A stretch of 64,000 nucleotides of DNA from Irpex lacteus (Eukaryota; Basidiomycota; Agaricomycetes; Polyporales; Irpicaceae), in assembly GCA_001986395.2 (NCBI GenBank), contig MQVO02000001.1, positions 2,852,001 to 2,916,000 of the forward strand, read 5' to 3'. Both the position numbers and the translations under genes were made by a program. Below, piece by piece: positions 23,513-34,766 of the stretch. The notes under the pieces are model-generated. The model was not told the origin of the DNA. It was given only the letters and a program-made list of their open reading frames with translations, and did no database searches. Every line of letters starts with the position of its first letter. The first letter of the stretch is position 1.

Positions 23513-24618
23513 TCAGAAGTAGTCTGCATCTTTACCGTCACGGTTAACAAACGTTCCTGACTCTGCAATAGTAGCTTTGTCGAGTAACGCGAGTATATCG
23601 CCGACAGATTGTTCAACTGTGATTGCTCCTTCGAAATTCGGGTTGGCGGCACGATTTCTCGCGGTGAGGATTTCGTACAACGCTTCGACTTCCTCTTTGG
23701 CTACATTAACGGATTATTACGGTTAATCATCTGAACAAGTGAGTCAATTTCTATGAGACTCACGTCCTGGAATTGTCTTGACTAGTCCTGGGCTGACAGT
23801 CAAGAACACCATGCCCTCGTCTCTGAACCGAGCGGCAAATTTCGCCATGGCGAGGTTCAAACCTGCCTTTGAGATCGAGTAACCAGCAAAGTCGGCGAAA
23901 TTGCTTGAGTTCGTTATTTTAGGCGAGCCCAACGTGGTGGATATGGTGAGAACCTTCTTCTCCTTGCCTGCACGAAGTAATGGAAGGAAGGCGTTCGTGG
24001 TGTGGATGGGACCGACAACATTTGTCCTGAACTACAAACCATGGCATCGAGTTATATTGGATGTTCATCACTAGTCATGTCAGACTCACATATAGGGTCA
24101 GGTCTTCGTCCAGAATTTCTGGACTTGGGCTAAAAGCAATGTGTTTAGCAAATCGAGATCATAACGCCCGTATGAGATACGTACAATGCATCTAACGTAA
24201 GTGAGGCTCTTTCGTGTACCATCAGCGCGCTGTTGTTTATGAGCACATCTAATGTGCCACCCGTGGCCTTGGCTACTACATCGGCGGCACTCTAACATGA
24301 AATCGCGTCAAACTCGGCGGCAGTGTAGAATAACTTCAGTATCCTCGCCCTACCTGGAATGCGCTCGCGTCTTTGTTATCAGCTTCTATGATATGAACGT
24401 TCTTATGAGGGTGTTGAGCAACAAATTCGACGAGTTGTGACGCAGACGACCGTGACCTGACGATGGCAAACACAATGTTTGCCGAGTCGGCACTCAGTGC
24501 TTGGACGAAGCCAAGCTATATTCCAGCGGACCGTTAGCAAATCTGTAAGGTACCACGAATACAATGGTCGACTTACGCCTAGTCCGCGAGAGGTACCTGT
24601 GATAACGTATGAAGGCAT
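23513..24618 (-). CDS. Short-chain dehydrogenase/reductase, tandem copy 2
   Basis: Starts MPSYVITGTSRGLG at 24618 (TGxxxGxG), with the same exon layout as copies 1 and 3. A later exon (about 23765-23970) reads GSPKITNSSNFADFAGYSISKAGLN with the catalytic Tyr-x3-Lys. The last exon reads FEGAITVEQSVGDILALLDKATIAESG and ends KDADYF-stop at 23513. No frame break seen. Head-to-tail neighbour of copy 1 (288 bp apart). The three copies differ at many positions, so they are not very recent duplicates. Confidence 0.88.
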
Positions 24619-25700
24619 GATCTGTTCAACAACTTCAGCTGTGGAAACATGATACCGGAGGAGGTATTTATATGGCGGTGCTGAGAATGCAATCAATGCC
24701 GCAATGGACGCGTCAGCGCATCAGCCGTCTATAGTAGTAAAGCACTTTGAGGATCCCAATCGACGGCCCTATTTGATCAGTGCTACTTATATACCGAAAA
24801 ATCGGCCTCCACTTATAAGGTGTGCATGTACCTGAACAGGGACTCCGCTCGCCAAGCGGTGGGCGACACGGTCGTGGAATGCCACCATATTGAGCCCCGT
24901 GACAATGAACGAATGTTCCCGGGCCTTCTTGTTGCTCAGCATGATGACTTCGCTGACAAAGTCACCGTGAATCCGATAAGAGTGGAAGGAATTGCCCTGA
25001 GAGGTTTTCAACAACGAGGTCAAGCAGTTCGACGTCTTCGCAGGATTTTTGTGTGCTTCGAGTCGATGAAAATTTCATAGTCGGATTCTGAGGACACGAG
25101 GGTTTCTGATGCATGAGAAACGAGCTTGCGAGTCGTGACACCTTACTACCTGCCAGTGACAGGCAGACTCGGAACTACTATAGCTGGTTCGTGTAACGAG
25201 GCTGCTAGTAGAGAGTTCCGAGAGTACCTGAAGCATCGTAATATGGCAAAGTGGTGAATTATGAATAGACCTTACTTCCAGTGGAACTCCAGTGCGAGGA
25301 GTTGAGTCCGATTGCTAGCAACCACTACGTAAACTATACTGCCTCTTCGCTATGAACACTGACAGTTAGCTATGTCTAATGCCGGCATGAAATGTGCCCA
25401 ACGTACCTAGGGACCAAACGCAATGGGGGTGCTGATTAACGTTTAACGGCCAACGTTACAACGTCGACGTCACGGAACAACCTCAGACTGAAGCCAGCGC
25501 CTATTACTGGGTTAGTACTGTGCCTCGTGCCATTTTGGCAAAAGTACTCACTGTTGTAGTAGTGCTTACGTTGAGCCATCTAGTCCATGCTAGCTTGTTG
25601 TAGTCCTGGTAGTCTTATATTGTATAGCTACGATAATGATTAATGCCAAAGTGAGTGTACATTCACGAGATTTTACAGTGATTACTATCGCTACTCGGGA
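24619..25700. other. Intergenic between SDR copies 2 and 3, no recognisable gene
   Basis: About 1.1 kb, longer than the other gap in the array. It should hold the promoter of copy 2 at its left end and the 3' flank of copy 3 at its right end. One 86-codon plus-strand ORF (24820-25080) and an overlapping 78-codon minus-strand ORF have no motifs. Confidence 0.5.
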
Positions 25701-26817
25701 TTAAAAGTAGTCTGCATCTCGTCCGTCACGATGGACGAATTTTCCAGAATCTGCGATGTTAGCTTTTTCGGTTAGTGTCAGGATATCTCCCGCAGATTTC
25801 TCGACTGTGATGGCCCCTTCAAAGTTCGGGTTTATCTTGCGGTTTATCTCGGTGCGCTTTGCATAGAAAGCCTCTGCTTCTTCCGAGTCCTCGGCTAAAA
25901 CAAAATGATCAGTCATAAGTGCAGCTCTCACGAGCGTAGACACATCACTCACTGCCTTGGAATGTTTTGACAAGCCCTGGATTGACCGACAAGAACGTAA
26001 CTCCTTCGCTCCTGAATGTAGATGCGAACTTTGCCACGGCGAGGTTCAAAGCCGCTTTCGAAATGCCATACCCGGCAAAGTTGGTGAAGTTGTTCGCATT
26101 GGTCATTTTTGGTGAACCGACAGTCGTTGATATAACGATACACTTCTTAGTTTTTCCTGCGCGAAGCAAAGGAAGGAACACATTGATGGTATGGATGGGA
26201 ACGACGACATTCGTCTTGAACTATCATTTGAGGTTCAACATGATGCCAACTAGAACATATCGACCCAGACAACGTACGTATAACGTTAAATCATCCTCCA
26301 GGATATCCGGGCTTGGGCTAGACGAGTATAACACGTTAATCATGTAAAGAGAGAATAACGCCCGTCACCTAAGAAGCTTTAGGAAGTACGAACAATGCAT
26401 CGAGTGTGAGTAAACCTCTTTCGTGTCCCATCAGTGCAGCGTTGTTGATGAGAACATCCAATGTGCCACCCGTGGCTTTAGATACTATATCGGCAGCATT
26501 CTGATGCAAAATTCCGTGAACTCACAATCCCAGCTTATCCGTTCTCCAGCGTACCTGCAGCGCACGTGCGTCTTTGTTGTCTGCTTCTATGACTTCAACG
26601 TTCTTATGGGGGTGTTGAGCGACGAACTCAAGTAGCTGCGATGCAGATGATTTGGCCCTGACAAGGGCAAACACAACATTCGCTGGATTAGAAGCAATTG
26701 CTCGAACAAAACCGAGCTATACGTTAAACGGGAAATTAATAGAGATCAAGGTCATAGATAATACCGCAGACTTACCCCCAGTCCACGAGAAGTCCCTGTG
26801 ACGACGTATGAAGGCAT
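25701..26817 (-). CDS. Short-chain dehydrogenase/reductase, tandem copy 3
   Basis: Starts MPSYVVTGTSRGLG at 26817. It has the same exon order as copies 1 and 2, including VLINNAALM, FKTNVVVPIHTINVFLPLL and a YGISK active site in FAGYGISKAALN. The last exon, FEGAITVEKSAGDILTLTEKANIADSG, ends GRDADYF-stop at 25701. Cofactor and catalytic motifs are intact, so it is likely functional. Substrate unknown. Confidence 0.88.
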
Positions 26818-28933
26818 TGTGTGAGGATTGTGATCAACAGAGGATGATATAAAGTCTTGAAGTCTGAAGTGGGACCTTTATACGAACATGGTCAGATAAA
26901 AATAACGAAGTTAGTGCTGAATTCATGACTAAGATTCAGATCACACGCACCGTAGTCTACACGCCGAAGTCCCTAATGCCCGTACTTCGCGGACAACACT
27001 CGCCGTGACTCTACAGCGATAGGATTGAAAGAAGTCTAGCTGTACTGTGTGAAGATCTCCTCCGATAACGAAATCAGAGTTTGAATGTCCTAAACTGCCT
27101 TCTAGTTCAGGCGAATCCACGTGTATATTAGGCTGTAAGCTTTTATTAGTAGTAGTAGACATCCCTTGCTTCGTTCTTCTCAAGCTGAAACGCCATATGA
27201 TCATGAGGTTCTTTGTAAACATGACATATGACCAAACGAGCAGGTTGAACGTTGACTCGGAGGACTAGTAAACTGCGTTTGTCGAAGTCACGGCTTTTCA
27301 CTGGCAGGTTCGATGCTACATCATATTGACGGATTAGCTGCTGATTGGGGTCCAGAACTAGAGGGTGCAGCTTACCAGTCTTATCACCCACGCTTGGTAA
27401 TAAACGTCACGCCCTATGCACGCCGTAGCATACGGCCCAACAGCAAACATTGAACGTTACTGAGTCGTTACTGCCAGCTCGCCGAAGCTCGAGGACATGC
27501 GCGCTTGCGCGCCCGAAAAGGCAGAAAGGCAAGCGCCACTCATGCCACACCCTCAGGCTGCATTCACCGCGGTCACGGTCATCATCGCTCCATCGCGAGA
27601 GGCATTGTCCCATTGCACCCACATCTCTAGCATGATACCGTGGTGTTTTAATGCTCTATTCTATTGCGCTAGAGGTGTCACTAATGGTACGTTGTTTGCT
27701 TGACGGGGCACAAGAGCTGTGAGGTAAGTTCGCACCTTCCTGAGTCAAGTTTCTGGATTAATCATGCTAATGAACGTGTTGTCCTTCTAATGTCCTTCTT
27801 CTGAGCAGGAGCAACAATCGTTTGTAATAGCAATGTATGTTCTGCGGGACAAGTACGTCTCGAATTCTTTACCGTTCAAGACTGGACGCGCACTCACCAA
27901 TTTCGAATGCAGTAAATGTCTTAGACGAAATACAAGGTTTAGAATTGATCGCGACGACAGAAGGGGATTATATTCTCCCAAAATTATAGGTCTCGTGTCA
28001 GCGGTTCGCGTCTATGGGGTAGAAATCAAATCACAATACAGGTAGGGTGCGATTCGAGCACGATGTGGGACTGTTGGCGGCGATTGCGCAGCTGAAAAGT
28101 CATCATACAAGTAAGGCCTCAAAGAGAGCGACGATCCGGTCGCCTTCTACTGAGGGTCAACGTCCATCCATCATGCTCCACTGCAAGCTCCCTTATTGTT
28201 GTTACGTTTCCCTTTTGTTTCTGCTGAGACGCAGAGGCTCAAGCTTCAGAAGATGCCCACCACAAGAAGTAGCTACGTATCTGCTGGCGAAGCGATGTAT
28301 CTTATCCAGAAGTATGGCGGCGGGCGGGATACTCGCAGACCGGTCCCACAGTCAGCAGAAGTTCTTAGAAGATGAACATCGTATGCCAATATCTAGTACG
28401 TGATTTGCAGCACGGTTTAAGTATTTTTTCGACTGACAGGTTCGCGCAGACTTCATGAACACGCCGTACCTCGCTGAAATCTCGATTAGAAGTCTCTTCA
28501 GACTGTATGCTGTCAAATTAGAGCACAGTGCTACCGCGAACCAACTAAGTCGAACTTGCGCAGTACAAAGTCGCTATCGATTTGGGGCAAGTTACCCAAT
28601 GATGGACACACTTCGAGAAACTCATGAGCCCTCTAGCTCGAGCAACCTGCAGGTTCCCAGTATCGAGCTTCTTGCTCTATCTTTGGGCCTCATAACCTCA
28701 GTCAATTCTCACCCACAGATTGCTCTAATGGATATTTATTCAATCGAAGACTCCTTTGTCGTTGTAAGACTCGTTGCGCTCGAACCACTTCTCGTCGCAC
28801 TGGATTGGGCTGGCGCCATTCCAGTGATACGCGATGTAAATTAACAGGTAGGCGCTCGGTTCGCCACGACGCGACTTTCCTCGCCACGACCACCGACGAG
28901 GACACGCTACGCACACTTAGAACCTTGTGCGGT
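26818..28933. other. Intergenic stretch, no recognised gene; one 129-codon ORF of unknown status
   Basis: About 2.1 kb between SDR copy 3 and member D. The plus-strand ORF at 28455-28844 (129 codons) and another of 118 codons (28047-28403) have no known motif. Potential splice sites around 28200-28450 do not yield a family I recognise. Possibly a decayed gene. The member D promoter should lie just before 28934. Confidence 0.4.
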
Positions 28934-31552
28934 ATGTCTCGAAGGTCAGATAGGATCAAACGACTACGTGTAGATGGCTCTACCGTCTCAGCCACTCTCA
29001 CAGGGGAAGATGGCTCTGACGCTCCGGAGTTGCAAGCAATAGGCGATGGCGGGGATTCAGACCTTGAAGTTGAGGAGCAACCGACCCAGAAGACTCGTGC
29101 CAAAAAAGGCACGCGAAGCACGGGAAGAGTCGGAAAACTGCACAATATGCTCGATATGCCACTGGACGTGATACTGGAGGTAAGCGTCGAAGTTTCTACT
29201 TAATTACAGCCCAGCGAGGTACTTATCAATCTATCTCTTCTTACTATCACCGGTGTCTCCCTAGATTTGCAGCCTTCTGCACCCAAAGGATATTCTACAC
29301 CTTGCGAGGGCCACCAGACAGCTTCGCCAGTATTTTATGAGCCGCCGGGCGGTCTCTGTCTGGAAGGCTGCGCTGGCCAATCTCCCGGGTGTTCCGCCTT
29401 GTCCTGAAGATCTTTCGGAACCTGCATTTTGTAGCCTGCTCTTTGAACAGCACTGCAGCGTAAGTAGAAGACTTTCATATCTTCACTATACCCAATAACG
29501 TGCTCTTTCACTAGTGTTGCTTGAGTAGAAACTGTCAAGACGTGTACTGGCAGTGTGGAGTACGATTATGTGATAGCTGTCGCAAGCGCATGTACGTATC
29601 GGAGTGCCGTTGGTTAGAACTTGACGTATGCTCATCTATTCTCAAACACAGGGAATGGCATGAAGGAGACACAGAGTTCAAAATTGAAGCTGCAGCTAAG
29701 AGGATGCTCAAGTCACGCCAGCTCACAGAGCTCGTACCCGTTGTTCGAGTCTACCGGGGAAGTAAGTCGAAGCACACGTCTCGTTTAGGCTTGCTAAGCT
29801 CATCTACTCCCCAGAACAGTCAAGATTTTACCTGCCTGCGTTGAAAGATCTCATAACGACCCTGAAGAAAACTCCCTCCAATGAGCGTGCAGCGTTTCTG
29901 GACCGGAAAGCGCAGTTGTTGAAGTCACGCTGCCAGGTGACTATCGGCTTGGCCCTAACTATGCATTTTCGAGCCTGATTATAATGCTACTGTTTTTATA
30001 GGCTTATCCTCCATCCATGAGTATTTGGACGACTTAAAGTGCTCTCGCAAGGATGAGCTTTCCGCCCTGCGCAAGGAGCGACTGGATGAGTGCGTGGTAG
30101 AGTCCAAGTCCCAGTTCAGGTTCTAATAGATGCTGTTGCAGAATCCTTAAGCGTCTCAAGGAAGCTGGCTATGAGGAAGAGGTGAATGACATGATCAAGA
30201 GCTGGTGCGGGCTGGACGCGTTCAAACGTGATCCCGTCGTGGGAAAAGCCCAAGCGTTGACTCCTAGGAGTGAGCCGCACGTTTTTATTCGTTTCACTCG
30301 AATGCTAATTCACCCTTTAGTTTGGAAGAATATCGAAGGCGAACTCATCGCTGATATGGAGAAACGTAGGGCGGATCGCTTAGCCTCCCGCAGGAAGACT
30401 ACATTGACGCATAGGCTCGAGTCGTTAAGAAGGTTCGTTAAGGATCAAGCCGGCAAGTTTCCGCCCCAATCAGCTATCTTCTCTTGAGATTGCACTGTGC
30501 ATTCCAGAGGTTTATCAGGCCCTTGACCCTAACGTCCAAGAGTTCGATGTAGAGAAGTTTTCCTAACCCTACATGCGCTGGTACCACAATTTGTGGAGGA
30601 TCGGGAAGAACGCTCTCGGGATATACTTCGTTTGGCATTGAGGAAAGAACTTGCTCTCGAAGAGTCTACGGATCCCTTTGGGCTTGCGGTTACCATGCAG
30701 CTTAAATGTGATCGCTGTAGTAAGTCTGTAACTCCAGACCAGATTGCGCAGCATGGTTGCACCCAGCATTTTCCTCCTCCACAGCACGTCCTCGTCGCGG
30801 GCATGCCGGTACTTGACCAGGAAATCATCATTCACATGTTCGCTGGCAATCACGCGCGCCATTTTGGATCTCGGACTTGCATTGCTTCAGCAGAAGCATC
30901 AAGGATGCAGCGGCAGTTGTCGAGGCTTGTGGCTTCAATGCGAATACAACTACTGTCAGCAGCATGGACGCGGTTGAGATCATGCTCACATGCCGGAACC
31001 ATGATCTATACGCTCCCGTCATGAAGTGGCGCGACGCGGTACGTGTTTCTGTGCGGATCGTCAAGAGACTAAGATCTGATGTGCGTTGTCTTACAGGTGG
31101 TTCATGCTCAAGAGCATACGTTTCCTTATAAACCGCTGGAGCGAGCGACTGGAGCGGAGGTATCTGTGGCAAAAGACATCAAGGCGGCGGCAGCTGCGAA
31201 ACTACAGGCAACCATGCAGGAGCCCACCTTCCAATACGCCTGTGGCCGCTGCAAGAGTCTTGTCAAATCAACTAAAGCAATTGTCGTCAAACATCTTCGG
31301 AAACGGTGAGATGATGTTTATATCGGCTTTCTGCGCGTAACTATAACTGAGAGGATGTTACTACACAGTCACCAAGTCACTGCGCCGACAGAGACTGACT
31401 GCATAGAATCTGTGATGCAGTCTACTGTCAAAGTTATCCCAACTGACACAGTCTATCTCATTTCCGATGATGAGAAGCACAAGTCAAACCTATTCACAAC
31501 ACGATGCCTGCAGAATGGTACTGGGAGGGTATTTAGGTCCGCGCAGGTGTGA
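28934..31552 (+). pseudogene. F-box protein family member D, with several frame breaks
   Basis: ATG at 28934 (MSRRSDRIKRLR), basic tail, F-box (MLDMPLDVILE then ICSLLHPKDILHLAR), Cys cluster (CC-x4-NCQDVYWQC-x4-LC-x2-C), then EFKIEAAAKRMLKSRQLTEL, KRLKEAGYEEEV and VWKNIEGELIADM. After about 30460 the homologous sequence jumps frames: near 30465-30485 (before SLEIALCIPEVY), near 30560 (before LVPQFVEDREER) and near 30870 (before RSIKDAAAVVEACGF). The remaining C-terminal half is still recognisable: a C-x2-C...H-x-C motif (LKCDRC...QHGC), MKWRDA, and a C2H2 finger split by an intron (YACGRC...VKHLRKRH), ending at 31552. Three shifts within 450 bp point to a pseudogene. Sequencing indels or unusual introns are the alternatives. 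Confidence 0.7.
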
Positions 31553-31911
31553 TGTGCACTAGTCACCTTGGCATAAGCATCGCAGCTATCTCTAACTATC
31601 CATGACCAGTGCACTGCTTGCGCAGCAGTGCTCCTCCGAGTCCTTCCAGCCTTCATACTTAAGTACTACTGAGATCTTTGGACTGATATATTCGCAACTA
31701 CCTATCTTACTATTCGTGTAATGACATTTTTGCAATGCTGGCTTCCTTGGCATGGTCGCATACTTACTGTGATACAACAATGAACATACCGCGAGCAAGC
31801 ATACGACTGCGTTTGCCGCCGCTGACTCTCACCTCTACTACCACGACGCACCGTCCAGTTTAGGCCCAAACGCTTTGCTTGTCTTCTTATACTATAACTA
31901 ACAGTTCAGGC
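31553..31911. other. Intergenic, nothing recognised
   Basis: 359 bp between the end of member D and the decayed F-box gene on the same strand. Promoter of the latter, if still active, would be here. Confidence 0.5.
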
Positions 31912-32849
31912 ATGATTTATCTTCCAGAAGAGATCGTTATTCGTTTTCTCGAACTCGCGCTTCGCGTCACTCCACTCGAAGCGTTCACGGTTTACCGCGG
32001 CGAGAGGCGTCACTCTATGATCATGAATTTACTGGCAATTCTGGTAAACACAGTCACATACCCCTGTCTGCCAACAGTGGCGAAGACTCGCAACTCCCCT
32101 CTTATATGAAACTATTGAAATCACCTCTGACAGAAAGATAGCGCGCCTTGCTGCAACTCTCCGGTCCTCCCCACAACTCGGTTCTTTTATCCGAACCGTT
32201 CACCTTGAAGGAGGATATAGGAAGCATTTGTGTAAGTTCGCTAAACTTGCACCCAATGTCCGGGTCTTGTCCTTGGAGATAGCTATCCTCTCCAGCCAGG
32301 CTAATGCAGCATTATCGCATGCATTGGCGGCATTTGGTCCAACCGAGATATACCTCCACGGATTGTGTCGGCGAAGTCACAACAAGAAGGCATGTAGTAA
32401 CATACGGGTGCTGGTCGAGGCTGTTTGTAACTGGCGTTCTTTGGTGGTTTGATATTTTACTGCAGCTGAACACGATTGACTGGGTGAGTGCTGTGCTCCT
32501 TGCATCATTATAGACACGAATTTCTTTCATCGAAGGTGTATATCGCCCCCAAATAGTCGACCTTCCATTTCCCCGAGAGCTGGTGAACAAACTTTCGACA
32601 ATATACGGGCTTGTTATTGGCGGTGATTCCTCCGCCCTTGCCGCCTTACTGAGGGTGCCGGAGTTCTACGCCGTCGTACGAGAAGGTAGCATCAGTGTTA
32701 TTAGGTGCTATGGCGATGCAAAGAGTCTCGACGACCTCCTGGGGTGTGGAGCGTTGTCAATTTCACAAGATATACGAGACCTGTTCGTCTACTCAGACTT
32801 GAGGAAAACGGCCCACTGTGCTACGGAATCATGCAGTGAACTCCAGTGA
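31912..32849 (+). pseudogene. Decayed F-box-like gene, paralogue of the gene at 44729-45613
   Basis: Starts MIYLPEEIVIRFLELAL (F-box-like). In another frame it continues VCQQWRRLATPLLYETIEI, then KFAKLAPNVRVLSLEIAIL and ALAAFGPTEIYL. After an intron (about 32445-32513) it reads TRISFIEGVYRPQIVDLPFPREL and onward to the stop at 32849. It aligns block by block with the minus-strand gene at 45.6 kb (VCKRWHRIATPYLYESIEI, KMAPNVRVLGLQAKI, KVTFISKMLEPLV). A +1 shift is needed between about 32030 and 32065. The only GT-AG pair there would be a 34-nt intron, shorter than any other in the window. I therefore call it probably broken, though a very short intron cannot be excluded. Confidence 0.6.
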
Positions 32850-33146
32850 ACCCTATTAGAGCTGGAAGCCTCTATTCAATCACAGCTCTCGTCACGGCGG
32901 AATACAGTGTTATCACACATATCGCGCGTAGCAAGCACTCAAGGAACCAAATTCGCCATTGTCATCGATTGCTAGATATCTTAGTACAACGGTAACCCTT
33001 CTCTTCAAGCTCTGTCAGCGTAGGTAAGCACATACACACAAGAGTTGAAATGTCCAAGTATAAACTGATAATACAGGCTCAGTGTCTATGGTCCTCGATC
33101 CACTGCTCCAACTATCATGCTGTGAAGGAGACATCAGGATCTTTTG

Positions 33147-34049
33147 CTAGCGTTCTTCGACATACATCATCATTTCAATCACATCTAACCAGTCCTTCCT
33201 GCAATCCTCAATTGTGTAGTTTCCCGAAGCCGCTAGTGTTAGCTTCTCATGCTTCCCCGCTAACTTCGCCAGTCTCGCCTGCATCGCATCGTGCAGCACC
33301 CTGCCTTGTCTACTGGTGACGATCGCACACTGGACAATAAGCCGCTGAAGGTCGGCAGGAAAGTAGACAGCAATATCCTTGCGTCTCGCACTGGAACTTG
33401 AACTTGGTACGTCCTGGTCAAGACCAGCCTCCAAAATACGGGGCAACTCCACAAACTGATTGGCGTTCGACAGCCGTATTTGCGCAAGCTGTGGTGCCAC
33501 TTTGGTAACAGCGTCGAGGTCCAAAAGATCCCCCCGAGACACCCTCCCCCATATATGCACCCGACGTAAGGTCGGCAAAGGACACAGATCGGCTCTGGTG
33601 TTCACCAACTCGTGTCTCCAGCCCCCGACAGCCAGACTCAAGTCTTGCAAGAGGGGGAGATGGACGCCTCGAGGTATGATAGAAGCGTAACCGGATTCGA
33701 GGGCGATGTATCGTATGCTCCCTGCAAGGGTGAGCAGGGAGGGTGCGGCGGTCAATATTATCGAAGCGACTGTGCCCAAAGGGCTCTCCTCGAGGTAGAG
33801 TTGTCCCTCCTCGCCATCGTCATAGAGGAAAAGATGACTGATGATAGGTAGAGATGTCCTCGTGTTAAGAAAGGTGAGGAATCGACGCATGCGGGGGACA
33901 CCACGCAATACAACGGTGTGGAACCTCACTGGGAAAGATGCGGCGTGGATTCGACGGGATACAAGGGATAATGCGCAACCCGTACGCCCCCCGTCGGTAC
34001 ACGCGAACCTGAAGATCTTCAGGTGTATCTCTGTGGGGCAGCGATCCAT
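33147..34049 (-). CDS. Single-exon F-box protein, MDRCP subgroup, copy 1
   Basis: Intronless ORF. I choose the start MDRCPTEIHLKIF at 34049 because two paralogues start at the same Met; an upstream in-frame Met at 34088 adds 13 residues. The N-terminal F-box reads CPTEIHLKIFRFACTDGG...CALSLVSRRIHAAS, followed by a leucine-rich-like body (SHLFLYDDG, APSLLTLAGSIRYI, LPTLRRVHIWG, APQLAQIRLSNA, FPADLQRLIVQ). It stops at MMMYVEER, without the GDGCW tail of its paralogues, so it is slightly truncated at the C terminus. Likely SCF substrate adaptor by F-box homology; target unknown. Confidence 0.75.
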   Translation of the reverse strand: MDRCPTEIHLKIFRFACTDGGRTGCALSLVSRRIHAASFPVRFHTVVLRGVPRMRRFLTFLNTRTSLPIISHLFLYDDGEEGQLYLEESPLGTVASIILTAAPSLLTLAGSIRYIALESGYASIIPRGVHLPLLQDLSLAVGGWRHELVNTRADLCPLPTLRRVHIWGRVSRGDLLDLDAVTKVAPQLAQIRLSNANQFVELPRILEAGLDQDVPSSSSSARRKDIAVYFPADLQRLIVQCAIVTSRQGRVLHDAMQARLAKLAGKHEKLTLAASGNYTIEDCRKDWLDVIEMMMYVEER

Positions 34050-34766
34050 GCTGGAACTGGAGCTGGGACGTGAGGCGATTGGGAGCATTAACCTGCAGGT
34101 TTAAATACCTCGATCGAATACTGTGCCGGGGTGTGTATGCCCGTGTGAGGGATAGGGTTTGACGTTATTTTACCATGCTTTTTGATGTATATGTGGAATG
34201 GACGCGCGATTACACTGTGGTGGCGGTCTTGAGGGTATGCATGAGAGATCAACTCTACTTATTTTACCTTAGGCATAACTCGATGTATGACGTGCAATCC
34301 ACGGAGGAATACATGACAATCATTAAGTACCGTGAGATAGAGAAGGGAAAATCAACTTCCCAACGTGAGGGGATATATGCCACATATACATCAGACGGAC
34401 GCGCGAATTTTACTGTTGTCTAAAAGAATGCATGGGAGACTAACTCTGCCCTATGCGTAACTCGATTTATAGCAGAGCTACTCGTGTAAGAATACATGAC
34501 AATCATAAAATACGTCAGAATAAGAACGGTAAACCGGTTTCCAAAGAGTGAGGATATGATGGAGAAGAAGCGGGGATTATAACACGGATAAGGGTAAGAG
34601 TGGGGAAGGGAAATGCATAATAGTCGCACGGTCGATAGACCACACAACACCACATGTAAGGATAATTTACAAGAAGGGACTCCGAGGCAACGATGTCACA
34701 ACAAGAAGCACGATGAAGAAGTTGAAGAAAGCTCGAGACGAGAGCGCAACAAGACATCATCTATGT
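34050..34766. other. Intergenic with diverged duplication
   Basis: About 700 bp between the 5' end of an F-box gene and the 3' end of FZO1, both on the minus strand. It contains a degenerate direct duplication (34201-34381 and 34398-34560). No gene seen. Confidence 0.55.
34201..34560. repeat. Diverged direct duplication of about 170 bp
   Basis: Copy 1 starts GACGCGCGATTACACTG at 34201 and copy 2 GACGCGCGAATTTTACTG at 34398. Both continue in the same order: ATGCATG-GAGA, TAACTCGAT, AATACATGACAATCAT, then AGAATAAG or its equivalent, and GTGAGGATAT at the end. Divergence is considerable, so the duplication is old. It is non-coding. Confidence 0.65.
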
